A stretch of DNA of 64,000 bases from a candidate division WOR-3 bacterium (GCA_024653355.1 JANLFQ010000003.1:124001-188000); one strand, 5' to 3'. Shown: positions 42,066 through 52,587, counted from the first letter of the stretch. Notes: a model not told the origin generated them from the sequence alone. Numbers and translations: made by a program.

Positions 42066-44849
42066 ATGAGTGACTGGGACAAAAAAACAGCGGCGGAGGT
42101 TGTTTTTGAACTGGGCTCGGACCCGGAAAAGGGGCTGAGCAAAGAAGAGGCGCAAAACCGGCTCCAGCGATTTGGCAAAAATGTGCTGAAGGAACGGGAG
42201 ATTCGAAGCCCGTTATCAATTCTTTTATCCCAGTTCACTTCGGTGATGGTGATTATGCTCCTGATTGCCGGAGTGGTGTCGGTATTTTTAGGCGAGACGG
42301 TTGATGCGGTGGCGATTTTCGCTATCGTGGTGCTCAATTCAATCCTCGGTTTTGTGCAGGAGTTTCGCGCCGAGAAGGCGCTGCAGGCTTTGAAACGGCT
42401 GGCGATGCCTAAGGTCAGGGTGTGCCGTAACGGTGTGGTGGCTGATGCGCCGGCGCAGGATTTAGTGCCCGGTGATATCGTGCTGCTTGAAGCGGGGAGC
42501 AACATTCCGGCAGACGGCAGGTTGCTTGAGGCGGTGAACTTACGGGTTCAGGAGGCGGCATTGACCGGCGAATCAGAGCCGGTGGATAAAGAGAGCAAAC
42601 CGCAGGCGATGGCAGCGCACGGTGCGGTGCCGGATGGGGAACACCGCGCGAAAAATATGGTGTTTATGGGCACGGCGGTGGTTGCGGGTCGGGGTCGGAT
42701 GGTGGTGACAGAAACGGGGATGAGAACCGAGTTGGGCAAGATTGCGGATATGCTTCAGACAACGAAGCGGGAGCCAACACCGTTACAGAAACGGCTGGAG
42801 CGGATGGCAAGAGAACTGGCGATTGCGGTTTTAGTAATTGTTGCCATCGTGTTTATTTTAGGGGTGTTGAGGGGACAGAACTATCGCGAGATGTTTCTCG
42901 TGGCGGTGGCGATGGCGGTAGCAGCGGTGCCCGAAGGGTTGCCGGCGGTTGTTACCATCGGTCTGACGCTGGGTGCGCGGCGCATGCTGGGCCGGAATGC
43001 GTTGATTAGAAGGTTGAATGCGGTGGAAACGCTGGGTTCGGTTACGGTAATTTGTTCGGACAAGACCGGCACTTTGACTCAGAATCGGATGACGGTGACG
43101 GTGCTGGATGTTGCCGGCGAAAAGTGCGACCTGCAGGTGGTACGGGCAAAGGGTGATAAGGTGGAGGGCTGTCACTATCTTTCTCCGACAATGCTACTTC
43201 TGGTTGCCGCGGGTGCGTTGTGTAACGATGCTCTGATTGCGGTTGATGCCGGGGAGATGAAGGTTTTGGGCGACCCAACTGAAGGGGCATTGGTTCTGGC
43301 AGCAATGGAGTTGGGAATGGAACCCAACCAGTTGCGGCGGCTTTTACCCCGGGTCGGCGAAATCCCCTTTTCTTCTGAACGAAAGCGGATGAGCACCATC
43401 CATCAGTTAAAAATTGAAGGTCCGGTTGCGGAAAAGGAGCGGGTGGTTTTTGAAATTTTGAAGACCAGGGATGAGGGAGAGCTGGTTCTCTTCACCAAAG
43501 GTGCGGTTGATGTGCTGTTAAAGTTGTGTCGCGGGGTTTATGTCAATGGTGAGGTGGAACCTTTGACCGAAGTCTGGCGGCAACGGATAACTGAAGCCCT
43601 GACCAATCTCACCGCCCAGGGAATCCGGGTACTGGGGAGCGCGTTCCGGATGGTTAAAGAGGTTGAGGTTACCGAGACAGGTGGCATAGGCGAGGGGCTG
43701 GAAAGCAATTTAATTTTTATCGGGATGAGCGGAATGATTGACCCGGCAAGGCCGGAAGTTAAGGATGCGGTTAAGGTGTGCCGGGAAGCCGGTATTAAAC
43801 CGGTGATGATTACCGGAGACCATCCTTTGACCGCACTTTTTATTGCCAGTGACATCGGTATTTTGAATCGGGCGGAGCCGAACTGGCAGGAACGCTGTCT
43901 TACAGGCGAACAGTTGCGGGAGCTGCCTTTTGAAAGGTTGAAGTCAATTGTCGAACGGGTCGTGGTTTTTGCCCGGGTTGCGCCCGAGGATAAACTGGCG
44001 ATTGTCAAGGCGCTGCAGGAGAAGGGCGAAGTTGTGGCGATGACCGGTGATGGGGTGAATGATGCCCCGGCGTTGAAGAAGGCGGATATCGGTGTGGCGA
44101 TGGGTATTACGGGAACCGATGTGGCGAAGGAGGCGGCGGATATGGTGCTCCTCGACGACAACTTTGCGACGATTGTGGCGGCGGTGCGCGAGGGTCGGGC
44201 AATCTATGAAAACATCCGCAAGTTTATCCGCTATACATTTGCCTCTAACACCGGTGAGATTGTGGCGATGGTTTTTGCACCCTTTTTCGGGATGCCGTTT
44301 CCATTGGGTCCGCTGCAAATACTCTGGGTTAATCTTGTTACCGATGGTTTGCCCGGTCTGGCTTTAGGGGTTGAGCCGCCGGAGCGGGATGTGATGCAGC
44401 GGCCGCCCCGACGGTTGAATGAAAGTATATTTGCCCACGGTATGGGCTTTAACATCATCTGGTCGGGAATTTTTTTAGGATTGGTTTCACTGGGTGTCGG
44501 CTACTGGGCATTCATCAAGGGCAGGGAGGATTGGCGGACGATGGTGTTCACAATACTTATTATGGGGCAGTTGCTTCACTCTTTGGCGCTAAGGTCGCAG
44601 CGCGACTCTTTCTTTAAGATGAAACTGCTGGGGAATCCAGTGCTGATCGGCACATTTTTGCTCACATTTGGGCTGCAACTTCTGGTGATATACAGTCCAG
44701 TTCTGCAACGGGTATTCAGAACTCAGGCGCTGCCCATTTCCGATTTGATTGTCGCCCTGCTGGCAAGTTCGGTGGTGTTCTTTGCGGTCGAAGTGGAGAA
44801 AGCGCTGCGCCGGGTTCTGAACCGAACAGCGGCAAAACAAAGGTCGTGA
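42066..44849 (+). CDS. P-type calcium-transporting ATPase
   Basis: A 927-residue P2-type ATPase. An N-terminal cation-ATPase domain (about 1-70) precedes M1-M2, the actuator domain with [10 protein letters not shown], the M4 motif PEGLPAVVT (about 298-306), the phosphorylation site DKTGTLTQN with Asp at residue 332, the nucleotide-binding domain, and [21 protein letters not shown] (about 659-679). M5-M6 contain ASNTGEI and NLVTDGLP, whose Asn, Glu and Asp match Ca2+ ligands in SERCA/PMR1-type pumps. Expected to export Ca2+ (possibly Mn2+) from the cytosol. Length is normal. The ATG has no evident Shine-Dalgarno site, and 4 nt separate its stop from the Omp85 gene. Confidence 0.94.
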   Translation: MSDWDKKTAAEVVFELGSDPEKGLSKEEAQNRLQRFGKNVLKEREIRSPLSILLSQFTSVMVIMLLIAGVVSVFLGETVDAVAIFAIVVLNSILGFVQEFRAEKALQALKRLAMPKVRVCRNGVVADAPAQDLVPGDIVLLEAGSNIPADGRLLEAVNLRVQEAALTGESEPVDKESKPQAMAAHGAVPDGEHRAKNMVFMGTAVVAGRGRMVVTETGMRTELGKIADMLQTTKREPTPLQKRLERMARELAIAVLVIVAIVFILGVLRGQNYREMFLVAVAMAVAAVPEGLPAVVTIGLTLGARRMLGRNALIRRLNAVETLGSVTVICSDKTGTLTQNRMTVTVLDVAGEKCDLQVVRAKGDKVEGCHYLSPTMLLLVAAGALCNDALIAVDAGEMKVLGDPTEGALVLAAMELGMEPNQLRRLLPRVGEIPFSSERKRMSTIHQLKIEGPVAEKERVVFEILKTRDEGELVLFTKGAVDVLLKLCRGVYVNGEVEPLTEVWRQRITEALTNLTAQGIRVLGSAFRMVKEVEVTETGGIGEGLESNLIFIGMSGMIDPARPEVKDAVKVCREAGIKPVMITGDHPLTALFIASDIGILNRAEPNWQERCLTGEQLRELPFERLKSIVERVVVFARVAPEDKLAIVKALQEKGEVVAMTGDGVNDAPALKKADIGVAMGITGTDVAKEAADMVLLDDNFATIVAAVREGRAIYENIRKFIRYTFASNTGEIVAMVFAPFFGMPFPLGPLQILWVNLVTDGLPGLALGVEPPERDVMQRPPRRLNESIFAHGMGFNIIWSGIFLGLVSLGVGYWAFIKGREDWRTMVFTILIMGQLLHSLALRSQRDSFFKMKLLGNPVLIGTFLLTFGLQLLVIYSPVLQRVFRTQALPISDLIVALLASSVVFFAVEVEKALRRVLNRTAAKQRS

Positions 44850-44853
44850 TGCG

Positions 44854-46557
44854 GTGGTTTTTTTAACGGTTATCGTGATTCTGGGACAGGTGGCACCGGG
44901 GATGAAGGTTGACATCGTCCGGTTTGCCGGCAATAAGAGTTTTTCGCACCGGGTGCTGGTCAACATTGTTCAGGTTAAACCCGGTGCATTGGCAATGGAG
45001 GCGTTACTGGACGAGGATGCGCGCACCCTTGAGGCGTTTTATCGTAATGAAGGTTTTTTTGATGTCCAGGTTGAGAAGGGTCTTGGCGTGGTCGCCCAGA
45101 AGGTGGTTGCAACATTCTATATTCAAGAAGGGGTTAGGGCAAAGGTGGCAGATGTGGTTTTTGAGGGAAACAGGGCGTTTACTGCCGAGAGGTTGAAACG
45201 GGTCTTGAAGTTTGGTGCCCAAGCACCCTTTTCTCTTGCTTCGGTCAAGGCGGGTACCCAGAGTCTGCGCAATTTGTATCTGAACACCGGATATCCTTTT
45301 GTAACGGTTGAGGACAGCTTTGAGCGCCGGGATACATTGGTGTTGGTTAGATATCGTGTTGCGGAGGGACCCCGCTGTTATATAAGGGATGTTCGGGTGC
45401 GAGGTAACAGGTCGGTACGCACGGCAACGATTTTGCAGAGCGTGGAGATAAAGAAAGGCGAGATGTTCTCACGGCGCCGGCTCGAGGAGGCACAACGCCG
45501 GGTTTATGCGATGAAGGTTTTTTCCCGGGTTCTGTTCTATGTGATTCCGGATTCGCTCGCATCGGATAGCGTTGTGGTGCGGTTTGATGTGGTAGAAGGG
45601 GCGCAAAAGGGTATCGCCCTTGGCGTTGGTCTGGAAACGCCGCCCAGTCGGGCGCTCTTTTCGGTTGAATGGGAGCACAACAATGTGATGAATCGCGGGC
45701 AGTGGTTGATTGCCGAGGTTGTTTTTAGCCCGGATTTAAGCAAGAATTACCGGAGCAGTTTTGACCTGACCTGGCGGGTGCCTTATCTGTTTTGGACCCG
45801 GGTTGATTTTCAGAGCCATCCCTTCTTTTACTACGAGCGGTTTGACTCGGCACGGCAGCGTGAGTACGGAATAGAAAATGGTCTGCAAAAGGATATCGCA
45901 CCTCAGTTGCGGCTCGGTCTGTTCAATCGGTTGCGGTTAGTTGCCGATACGAGCCGGGGGATAACCAATTCTCTGGCGCTGAGTTTGATATACGACTCGC
46001 GGGACAACTTTTTTGACCCGCAACGCGGTGTGTATTTCCAGCCCGGTCTTGAAGGCGCGGGTGGTATTTTGCTCGGGGACAATGACTTTGTCCGCGGGGT
46101 GGCGGACATCCGTGTCTATCAGTCACTGGGGCGGGGCTTTGTTTTCGCCGTGCGGGGGTTAGGAGGCAGGGTGATTCCTTATGGCAGGTCAGCCTCGGTA
46201 CCTTATTACGAAGAGTTTTCGCTGGGCGGCAAGAACAATCTGCGGGGTTATCCGGACCGGGCTCTGGGACCGGATACGGCGCGCGGTGGCAGGTATGGAC
46301 CGGTTATTTTGAATGCCAATGTTGAGGTGCGAAGCCCTTATATCCTGCGCTGGGTTGGGGTTGTTGGTTTTATCGATTGGGGTCAGATTGCCGGTCAGAG
46401 GGATTTGAAACTACGGGGATTTGAAGTTGGCGCCGGTTTTGGTTTACGGCTGCGGACGCCGGTGGGCCCGATTCGGCTTGACTGGGGAAAACGTTTGAAA
46501 GGTGCGGCCGCCGGAGATTGGGGCAGAATTTATTTCGGGGTGTTGCATGCGTTTTAA
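44854..46557 (+). CDS. Omp85-family outer-membrane assembly protein (TamA/BamA-like, three POTRA)
   Basis: A 567-residue protein: short signal peptide (about 1-13), three POTRA domains (about 18-87, 90-158 and 163-245, each with the VxGNxxxxxxxL pattern, for example VVFEGNRAFTAERL and VRVRGNRSVRTATIL), then a 16-strand-type beta-barrel ending in an aromatic Phe. The barrel holds FSLGGKNNLRGYPDRALGP, containing the conserved L6 (V/I)RGY/F motif. The number of POTRA domains (BamA has five, TamA three) and the following TamB gene favour a TamA-like role, but a minimal BamA cannot be excluded. The GTG start is 4 nt after the pump gene stop. The end overlaps the TamB gene by 11 nt. Confidence 0.9.
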   Translation: MVFLTVIVILGQVAPGMKVDIVRFAGNKSFSHRVLVNIVQVKPGALAMEALLDEDARTLEAFYRNEGFFDVQVEKGLGVVAQKVVATFYIQEGVRAKVADVVFEGNRAFTAERLKRVLKFGAQAPFSLASVKAGTQSLRNLYLNTGYPFVTVEDSFERRDTLVLVRYRVAEGPRCYIRDVRVRGNRSVRTATILQSVEIKKGEMFSRRRLEEAQRRVYAMKVFSRVLFYVIPDSLASDSVVVRFDVVEGAQKGIALGVGLETPPSRALFSVEWEHNNVMNRGQWLIAEVVFSPDLSKNYRSSFDLTWRVPYLFWTRVDFQSHPFFYYERFDSARQREYGIENGLQKDIAPQLRLGLFNRLRLVADTSRGITNSLALSLIYDSRDNFFDPQRGVYFQPGLEGAGGILLGDNDFVRGVADIRVYQSLGRGFVFAVRGLGGRVIPYGRSASVPYYEEFSLGGKNNLRGYPDRALGPDTARGGRYGPVILNANVEVRSPYILRWVGVVGFIDWGQIAGQRDLKLRGFEVGAGFGLRLRTPVGPIRLDWGKRLKGAAAGDWGRIYFGVLHAF

Positions 46558-49500
46558 GCGGCGTTGGTGGCTCCTGGTGTTCGGATTTGTGATTGGTTTG
46601 CTGGTAGTGGTGGTTTTATTCCGGCAGGAGGTTGGACGGCTGGTGTTGAAAAGGACACTGGCGGCTTTGAGTAAGGGGATTAACGGCGAGATTACTTACG
46701 GTAACATCAGCGGTGATATATTTTCTGCTCCTCAGGTGAGCGATTTAAGGATAGTTTTAAACTCTGATTCAATTCTGATTAAACGGCTCGGGGTACGGTA
46801 CGACATTCTTTCTTTAATACGGGGTAAAATTGTCCTGCGCGATGTTCAACTGGATAGCGTGCGGGCTTACTGCTCCGGGGTCAGGACAGAAGTCGGTGCC
46901 GGGCAACCAATCAAGAGCTGGAGTTTCCCCGATATTACGGTCAGGCAACTGGCAGTGAAGGGCGGTGCGGTTTATATCAAAGACGAGAAACGGATTGATT
47001 CGTTGCGGATAAATCTCCGCCTTCGGGCAAGGAAGTCGGTTGCGGTGCTTAACCTTGACTCGGCGCAATTTTTAATGGTTAAGGAAAGTTTGGCACTCCG
47101 GCATATCGGTGCCCGGGTGGAGTTGACCGGGGATTCATTAAAGATGAGCGAAGTTCAAGCGATGAGCCGGGGTTCAAGGTTTCGCGGTAGTGTGGGGATT
47201 GATTTGAGGTCAAGAGAGGTCACGGCTGAAGTTACCGAGTTGAGTGTCAATCTAACGGAGATTTTGCATATCCCGGGGCGGGTTTGGTTTCAAGGGGAGG
47301 CAGAGGTGGGAGAGAAGAGAAAGGTGGCGGCAGGTCGTTGGGTTGCTGATGGGCTGCTCTGGAGGAGAGTGAACCTGCCAAGGCTGACCGGGGGGTTTAA
47401 TCTTCAGGAGTCAACATTTCAGTTGACGCTTGCCGGTAGTGACCGTGAGATTGGGCGGTTTGCGCTTGATGGGTGGGTTGATTTGCAGCGGTTTGATTTT
47501 ACCGCCTCAATTCAGGTTGACAGTCTGGCGGTGTCCCGTTTGGAGCCTACGCTACCCGATTTTCGGTTATCGGCACAGTTTCAGTCGAGCGGTGTGCTGG
47601 GTTCTCTAAGTTCCTTACTGGGCTATAAGCGAGATTCCAGTCTTACCGATTCAATTAACTTGCTGGTGAAGGGCAAAGTGACCGAATTGGGGATTGATAC
47701 GCTGAATGCGGTTGTTGATTATCGACAGGGCGGTGTGCAGTTACGAAGTTTGACCCTGAGAGGTCCGGTGGGAAACTTTGACTTCGTCGGTGTGGCGCGT
47801 GCCGGGTTGTTGAAGGCGCGGTGTGATATGGAAAATTTTGATTTAAATGTTGCGGGGCGGTTGTTCAATGTTGAACTCACCGGACGTGCGGATGGCGAAC
47901 TGTCGGCTTTCTGGGAAAAAGATTCCTGGGGTTTTTCCGGTGTTGTTTATTTTGATGGATTCCGCTGGAGTAAAGTGGAGATTACCAACGGTCTTATCGC
48001 GGCGGATGTTAATGGCAGTGGTCCGCTGCGGGGAAATTTTGTTGACCGAATGGCGGGCAGATTGGCGCTGGGCGGCGAAGGCATCGTCGTAGCAAATCAG
48101 GAGTGGAATGCCGGACAGCTGGTATGGACCGGACCCGATTTTGAAGTGAGGTTTGATCGGGAGAACGCACGCTGCGGTGCGCTGGGCGAGCTGCATTTTC
48201 AAGGGCGCGCGGTGGTTTGTTCTTTGAATATGCTGGAGTATGCGACCGAAAAGGAGACGCTTGCCCTTCTTGAACCGTGCCGGCTGGTTTTAAGCGATTC
48301 GGTTGTTGACCTGACCGGTGTGAAGTTTGCGGTTGCCGATGGTGAATTAAATCTGAACGCCAAAATTGTTAAGCAGCGGTCACCCTGGTTTGAAATTGGG
48401 TTGCGCCATATCAACATCAGGAAGGTACAGCGGTTGCTGGGTATCAATACCGAGTTGTGGGGGGTGTGTGACATTGATGTCGTCGGTGGTGATTCGGTGT
48501 TTGTCAAGTTTACCGGGGTTGATTTTGGGGTGCCGAGCCTTTCTTTGAATCTGAAACATATTCAGGGGAGTTTGGTTGCCGGGCGCGCGGGTTGCCATTT
48601 AGCAGGGCTGGAGTTCGTGTGCCGCCAGGACACCAGTTATATAAAAGGTGATTTTGACTGGAAATTGAGTCCCGGGTTTCGCTTAACAGGTGCCAGGCTG
48701 GACTTTGCGCTTGTTGACCCGGGAAACTGGATTTTTGAGGTGACCAAGCCTTATGTTGAGGTTACCCAAGGGGTCGTGTTTGGTGCGTTCAAGGTGGAAT
48801 GGCAGCCGGCGCATCTGGTGCTTTCCGGAAGGTCAAGGGTGAGCAGGGGTGTTATCAGGGTACCAAGCGTTGCCACCACAGTAGATGGGGTGGAAGCGGA
48901 GATTACATTTAATGAGGACCGGCTGGTCATTGAGAAGTTGAGCGGAAAGAGTGCCCGGGGTACGGTTACTGCTGAGGGGATTGTGGATTTGAGCCCGAGC
49001 GGCGAAATCGATTCGGTGGCATTTAAGACCCACTTCACCGGCGTATCAGCGGTGCCGATGCCCCAGGTTTATGCCATTGGTAGGGGGGATATCAACATCG
49101 TCTGGCATCAGGGCGAAGAACGGGCGTTTATCTCGGGAAACACGGTGGTGGATGAGGCGCTGGTGGCAATCGGATTTGGTGGTCAGCAGGGTGGTGGCAA
49201 TGGTGCAGCCGGTGTTGATTATGACATTCGGGTCCGCGCGGACCGCGGTGTTTGGCTGCGCAATCGGGAGGCGGACATTGAACTGGCGGTGGATTTGACG
49301 GTCCGTCAGGTGGGTGAGGAGGCGGTGTATATCGGTGAACTTGTTACCCGGCAGGGCAATGTGTACTACCTTGACCACATCCTGCGCGTTACTGAGGGAA
49401 CGCTGACCTTTGACAATGTGAGCCGATTTGACCCAAAACTTGATATCACCGCGGAATTGCCTATTACCCACAACGGTAAAAAGGAACAGCCGGATAAGGT

Positions 49501-49954
49501 CGTGCTCAGTTTAACCGGAACGCTTTCGGAACCATCATTTGTATTTCGTACTGAACCGCCGGTGTGGGACGAAACTCAGATTCTCTCTTATTTGAGTTTG
49601 AATGTCACGATGGACGAAATTTCCGCAATGGAACAGAAGGAAATTTTGAATAGGCTTTTGTCAGAACGGCTCCTCGGTTATTTCCAGACTCAGGTTGCGA
49701 AAAAGGTCAGAGAGTTTGTCAGTCTTGACTATCTCGAACTGGAGACCGGTATTCTTTCGGGACAGGGCGCCCGGGTTACGGTGGGAAAATATGTTGGGCG
49801 TAATCTCTATGTTTCTTACACCCAGAACTTTACCGGTGAATTGAGCCCGGCTTTTTTGATTGAGTACTATCTCAATCGGCGCAACGAACTGATTGCCGAG
49901 CGTTCTTCAGATGGCAGGTACTCTTTGCGCTATCGTTTTAAACTACGTTATTGA
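46547..49954 (+). CDS. tamB: TamB-like translocation/assembly module protein
   Basis: A 1135-residue protein with an N-terminal membrane anchor (about 6-24), a very long beta-rich middle that alternates hydrophobic strands, and a C-terminal DUF490/TamB domain with YIGELVTRQGNVYYLDHILRV-type sequence and LTFDNVSRFDPKLDITAE. Such proteins form a periplasm-spanning groove that moves phospholipids or helps outer-membrane protein insertion. The open frame reaches 46502, but ATG 46547 has GGGGTG upstream and overlaps the Omp85 gene by 11 nt. TamA-like and TamB-like adjacent genes support a shared module. The stop overlaps the priA start (TGATG). Confidence 0.9.
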   Translation: MRFKRRWWLLVFGFVIGLLVVVVLFRQEVGRLVLKRTLAALSKGINGEITYGNISGDIFSAPQVSDLRIVLNSDSILIKRLGVRYDILSLIRGKIVLRDVQLDSVRAYCSGVRTEVGAGQPIKSWSFPDITVRQLAVKGGAVYIKDEKRIDSLRINLRLRARKSVAVLNLDSAQFLMVKESLALRHIGARVELTGDSLKMSEVQAMSRGSRFRGSVGIDLRSREVTAEVTELSVNLTEILHIPGRVWFQGEAEVGEKRKVAAGRWVADGLLWRRVNLPRLTGGFNLQESTFQLTLAGSDREIGRFALDGWVDLQRFDFTASIQVDSLAVSRLEPTLPDFRLSAQFQSSGVLGSLSSLLGYKRDSSLTDSINLLVKGKVTELGIDTLNAVVDYRQGGVQLRSLTLRGPVGNFDFVGVARAGLLKARCDMENFDLNVAGRLFNVELTGRADGELSAFWEKDSWGFSGVVYFDGFRWSKVEITNGLIAADVNGSGPLRGNFVDRMAGRLALGGEGIVVANQEWNAGQLVWTGPDFEVRFDRENARCGALGELHFQGRAVVCSLNMLEYATEKETLALLEPCRLVLSDSVVDLTGVKFAVADGELNLNAKIVKQRSPWFEIGLRHINIRKVQRLLGINTELWGVCDIDVVGGDSVFVKFTGVDFGVPSLSLNLKHIQGSLVAGRAGCHLAGLEFVCRQDTSYIKGDFDWKLSPGFRLTGARLDFALVDPGNWIFEVTKPYVEVTQGVVFGAFKVEWQPAHLVLSGRSRVSRGVIRVPSVATTVDGVEAEITFNEDRLVIEKLSGKSARGTVTAEGIVDLSPSGEIDSVAFKTHFTGVSAVPMPQVYAIGRGDINIVWHQGEERAFISGNTVVDEALVAIGFGGQQGGGNGAAGVDYDIRVRADRGVWLRNREADIELAVDLTVRQVGEEAVYIGELVTRQGNVYYLDHILRVTEGTLTFDNVSRFDPKLDITAELPITHNGKKEQPDKVVLSLTGTLSEPSFVFRTEPPVWDETQILSYLSLNVTMDEISAMEQKEILNRLLSERLLGYFQTQVAKKVREFVSLDYLELETGILSGQGARVTVGKYVGRNLYVSYTQNFTGELSPAFLIEYYLNRRNELIAERSSDGRYSLRYRFKLRY

Positions 49955-51780
49955 TGTTTTGTGATATCGTCATTCCCCGGACGCCGCTCAACGAGTTGAC
50001 CTACGAACTTCCCCGGGATATGGAAGTTGCACCGGGTGACTGCGTACGGGTACCGTTGCGCGGTAAGCAGGTAACGGCGGTGGTTTTCGGATTGAGAAAA
50101 GAGTTGCCCGAGTGCCAGGTGCCGGGCAAACTACAGCAAATTACTAAAATTCTGGCCCGGGGGATGATTTCAAGCGAACTGCTTTGTTTGGTACGGTGGG
50201 TGGCGGACTATTATGTTGCCAGTATGGGTGAAGTGCTCAGTTTTGTTCTGCCGCGCGGGGTTTTTCCGCAAAAGAGAACCGCTCCGTACCCGCAATCGAG
50301 CACCGGGGTTGCTTCGATTTGTTCGGATGGTGGTGCTGATGCAGAAGCCGTTGCGAGACAGAATTTTTCGGTGCTGGTTTGTTCCGAGAGCAAAGAGAAG
50401 GAGGCGGTGGCGGATTTTTTAAAGCGGGCACAGCGGTACGGTTCAGTCGTTTTTTTGATGCCCGAGCGGCGGCTGAAGGAGTGGCGCAACTTAGTGCGCG
50501 ATATATGGGGGGACGGGGTAATTGAGTACCACAACAAACTTTCACCGGCAAATCAGCGCAAGGCGTGGTTAAAAGCGGTAGAGGCAGAACAGGTCGTGGT
50601 TGTTGGTGTGCGCGGGGCGGTTTGGGCGCCAGTTAAGAAACTTGCCGGGGTGGTGATACTCGAAGAGCACTTTTCAGGTTACAAGGAGGAACGGCGACCA
50701 GGTTGGCATGCCCGGGATGTGGCAATTGCCCGGGCAAAGTTTGCCGACTGTCCGGTTTTGCTTACTGACCGGACACCAACCCTCGAGACTATTGCCAACA
50801 TTAAGTCGGGTCGCTTTACCCTTCTGGCACCGCTGGAGTTACCAATAAACCGGGAACGAATTTTTGTAGTTGATATGCGCTTGCATCGCGGGGAGTTGCT
50901 TTCACCGCTCCTGTTAACCGAGTTAAAAAGGGCAGATGAAAAAAATCGGGTTGCGCTTCTTTTTTTAAACAGAAAAGGTGTAAGCCGGTTTGTGGTTTGC
51001 CGGCAGTGCGGTAATGTGTTGCGATGTTCGCGGTGCGGTGTGCCCGGGGTACTTACCGCCGATTCCCGGCTTACCTGTCGGTACTGCGGAACCGATTGTC
51101 CGGCACCCGACAGATGTCCTTCTTGCCAGGGGGTTGATTTTGAGTACCGGGCGCCCGGTGTTGATATGGTGCAAAGGAAGTTAAAGGAGTATGGGTTTTC
51201 TGGTGCCGGAACAAAGATAGTCGTTGGAACCCGGAAACTGCTGAGTCAGGATTTTCCCGAAAACCTTGGGGTCGTCGGCATTGTCAATCTGGACACCGAA
51301 TTCGCCCTGCCCGACTTTCGTGCCCGGGAGCGGGTCTGGCAACTTTTGTGCGATGTTATCAACCGTGTGCAGCGGCAGCGTGCCCGGCTGGTTATTCAAA
51401 CCTATTGTCCCGAAGAGTCGGTGCTGGACTGCTGTTTGCGGGGGGATAGCGCACAGTTTTTCAAAGAGGAGTTACGGCTCCGCAAGGAGGCGGGATTTCC
51501 GCCCTACCGCCGATTGGTTTTGCTGACAATTAAGGGCGCGGATAGGGAGTTGGTGGGCAAACAGTCCGAACAGTTGCGCCGCATTATTGAGGAGCAGGGC
51601 AAAAAGATTCAGCCGCGCCTTGAAATTCTGGGTCCGGTAACAACGATGAAGGCGGGAAGGTTTAATGCCCGGCTTCTGGTTAAAGTCCCGACCACAATAA
51701 TGCCGGGCAAGGTTATCCCCAGAATAAAACTGCAAAACAGCCAGTTACGGATTGAGGTTGACCCGCAGGAAATAGTTTAA
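49954..51780 (+). CDS. priA: PriA-like primosomal protein with degenerate helicase motifs
   Basis: A 608-residue protein (canonical PriA is about 730). The N-terminal DNA-binding domain is recognisable (DIVIPRTPLNELTYELP, then VRVPLRGKQVTAVVFG), as are all eight zinc-binding Cys (CRQCGNVLRCSRC, CRYCG and CPSC, about 348-391) and the C-terminal domain with EELRLRKEAGFPPYRRL. The helicase core is altered: no GxxGxGKT Walker A occurs, the DEEH box reads LEEHFSGYKEE, GSATPS reads LTDRTPTLET, and motif VI QxxGRxGR is DVINRVQR. It is therefore probably ATPase-inactive, as described for actinobacterial PriA-like proteins. It may act as a structural replication-restart factor. ATG 49954 overlaps the tamB stop; TTG 49951 precedes it. 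Confidence 0.85.
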   Translation: MFCDIVIPRTPLNELTYELPRDMEVAPGDCVRVPLRGKQVTAVVFGLRKELPECQVPGKLQQITKILARGMISSELLCLVRWVADYYVASMGEVLSFVLPRGVFPQKRTAPYPQSSTGVASICSDGGADAEAVARQNFSVLVCSESKEKEAVADFLKRAQRYGSVVFLMPERRLKEWRNLVRDIWGDGVIEYHNKLSPANQRKAWLKAVEAEQVVVVGVRGAVWAPVKKLAGVVILEEHFSGYKEERRPGWHARDVAIARAKFADCPVLLTDRTPTLETIANIKSGRFTLLAPLELPINRERIFVVDMRLHRGELLSPLLLTELKRADEKNRVALLFLNRKGVSRFVVCRQCGNVLRCSRCGVPGVLTADSRLTCRYCGTDCPAPDRCPSCQGVDFEYRAPGVDMVQRKLKEYGFSGAGTKIVVGTRKLLSQDFPENLGVVGIVNLDTEFALPDFRARERVWQLLCDVINRVQRQRARLVIQTYCPEESVLDCCLRGDSAQFFKEELRLRKEAGFPPYRRLVLLTIKGADRELVGKQSEQLRRIIEEQGKKIQPRLEILGPVTTMKAGRFNARLLVKVPTTIMPGKVIPRIKLQNSQLRIEVDPQEIV

Positions 51781-51790
51781 CAGTTGGTAA

Positions 51791-52582
51791 TTAACGGTGC
51801 AGATTTCTTTTCAGCCGTAATGCCGGTGCGGCGTTTAATCCCCGGGATTGGTCAAGAGAAACGGTCGTGTCAATGTACATTGTTGCCCGGATAAACGCCT
51901 CCTTTGCACCAATCGAGTCACCGATAAACTCGGCGGCAACGCCGAGGTTGTTCAGGATTGCGCCGGCTAAATCGGCAGGGGATGGTGTTAGAGTAGAAAG
52001 TGAGCGCTCTGCCAAGCGGTAATAGAAAAGGGCGCTTTCGGGATAAGAGTAGTACTGGAAGATGTAACCAGTGTTGAATGCCAGCCAGCCGGTGATACAG
52101 GATGCGGCGCGCCCGCTAAGGGCGTGTGTCAGTTCAAGACCTTTTTGAAATTCAACGAGCGCCGATTGAGGTTGCGCAAGTTCATTGTAGGAGAAACCGA
52201 TATATCCATAAACCACCGCCTGACCTATTGAGTCTTTTCTTAACTCTTTTTTCTGCAAGAGTTTTGTTAACCGGGCGATGGCGTCCCGCAACTCACGATT
52301 TTCAATCATAGTATCGATTGACACCAGCTGCCGGTTCAGTTCCGGGGAAAGGAAGGTGCGAACGGTGGTGTCAATGTACACCTTGCCCAGCATTCGGGTG
52401 TAAGCGCTGAGGTCTACTTTAGTCAATTCGGCTGTTTTTCGTCCGGGCTCACTTTTGGGTGGCTGGGAAAGAATCCGGCTGAGGAACAAAAGGATGACCA
52501 GGACAACAACACCGACCGTAACCCAGAGCCACAGATTGCGCAGCGAGAGCCCGGGGTTTGGCTTTTTGGGCTTTTTCGGCAC
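51791..52582 (-). CDS. Membrane-anchored TPR protein
   Basis: A 263-residue protein with a basic N-terminus (PKKPKKP) and one transmembrane helix (about 16-38), so it is likely anchored with the bulk in the periplasm or cytoplasm (a positive-inside reading favours a periplasmic C-terminus). The rest is helical and TPR-like: GYIGFSYNELAQPQSALVEF (about 127-146), then WLAFNTGYIFQYYSYPESALFYYR and AILNNLGVAAEFIGDSIGAK. No enzymatic motif. The start is GTG at 52582 with a promoter whose -10 is 5 nt upstream, so translation is leaderless. The stop lies 10 nt from the convergent priA stop. A scaffold or assembly role is possible; function unknown. Confidence 0.75.
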   Translation of the reverse strand: MPKKPKKPNPGLSLRNLWLWVTVGVVVLVILLFLSRILSQPPKSEPGRKTAELTKVDLSAYTRMLGKVYIDTTVRTFLSPELNRQLVSIDTMIENRELRDAIARLTKLLQKKELRKDSIGQAVVYGYIGFSYNELAQPQSALVEFQKGLELTHALSGRAASCITGWLAFNTGYIFQYYSYPESALFYYRLAERSLSTLTPSPADLAGAILNNLGVAAEFIGDSIGAKEAFIRATMYIDTTVSLDQSRGLNAAPALRLKRNLHR

Positions 52583-52587
52583 GCCGA

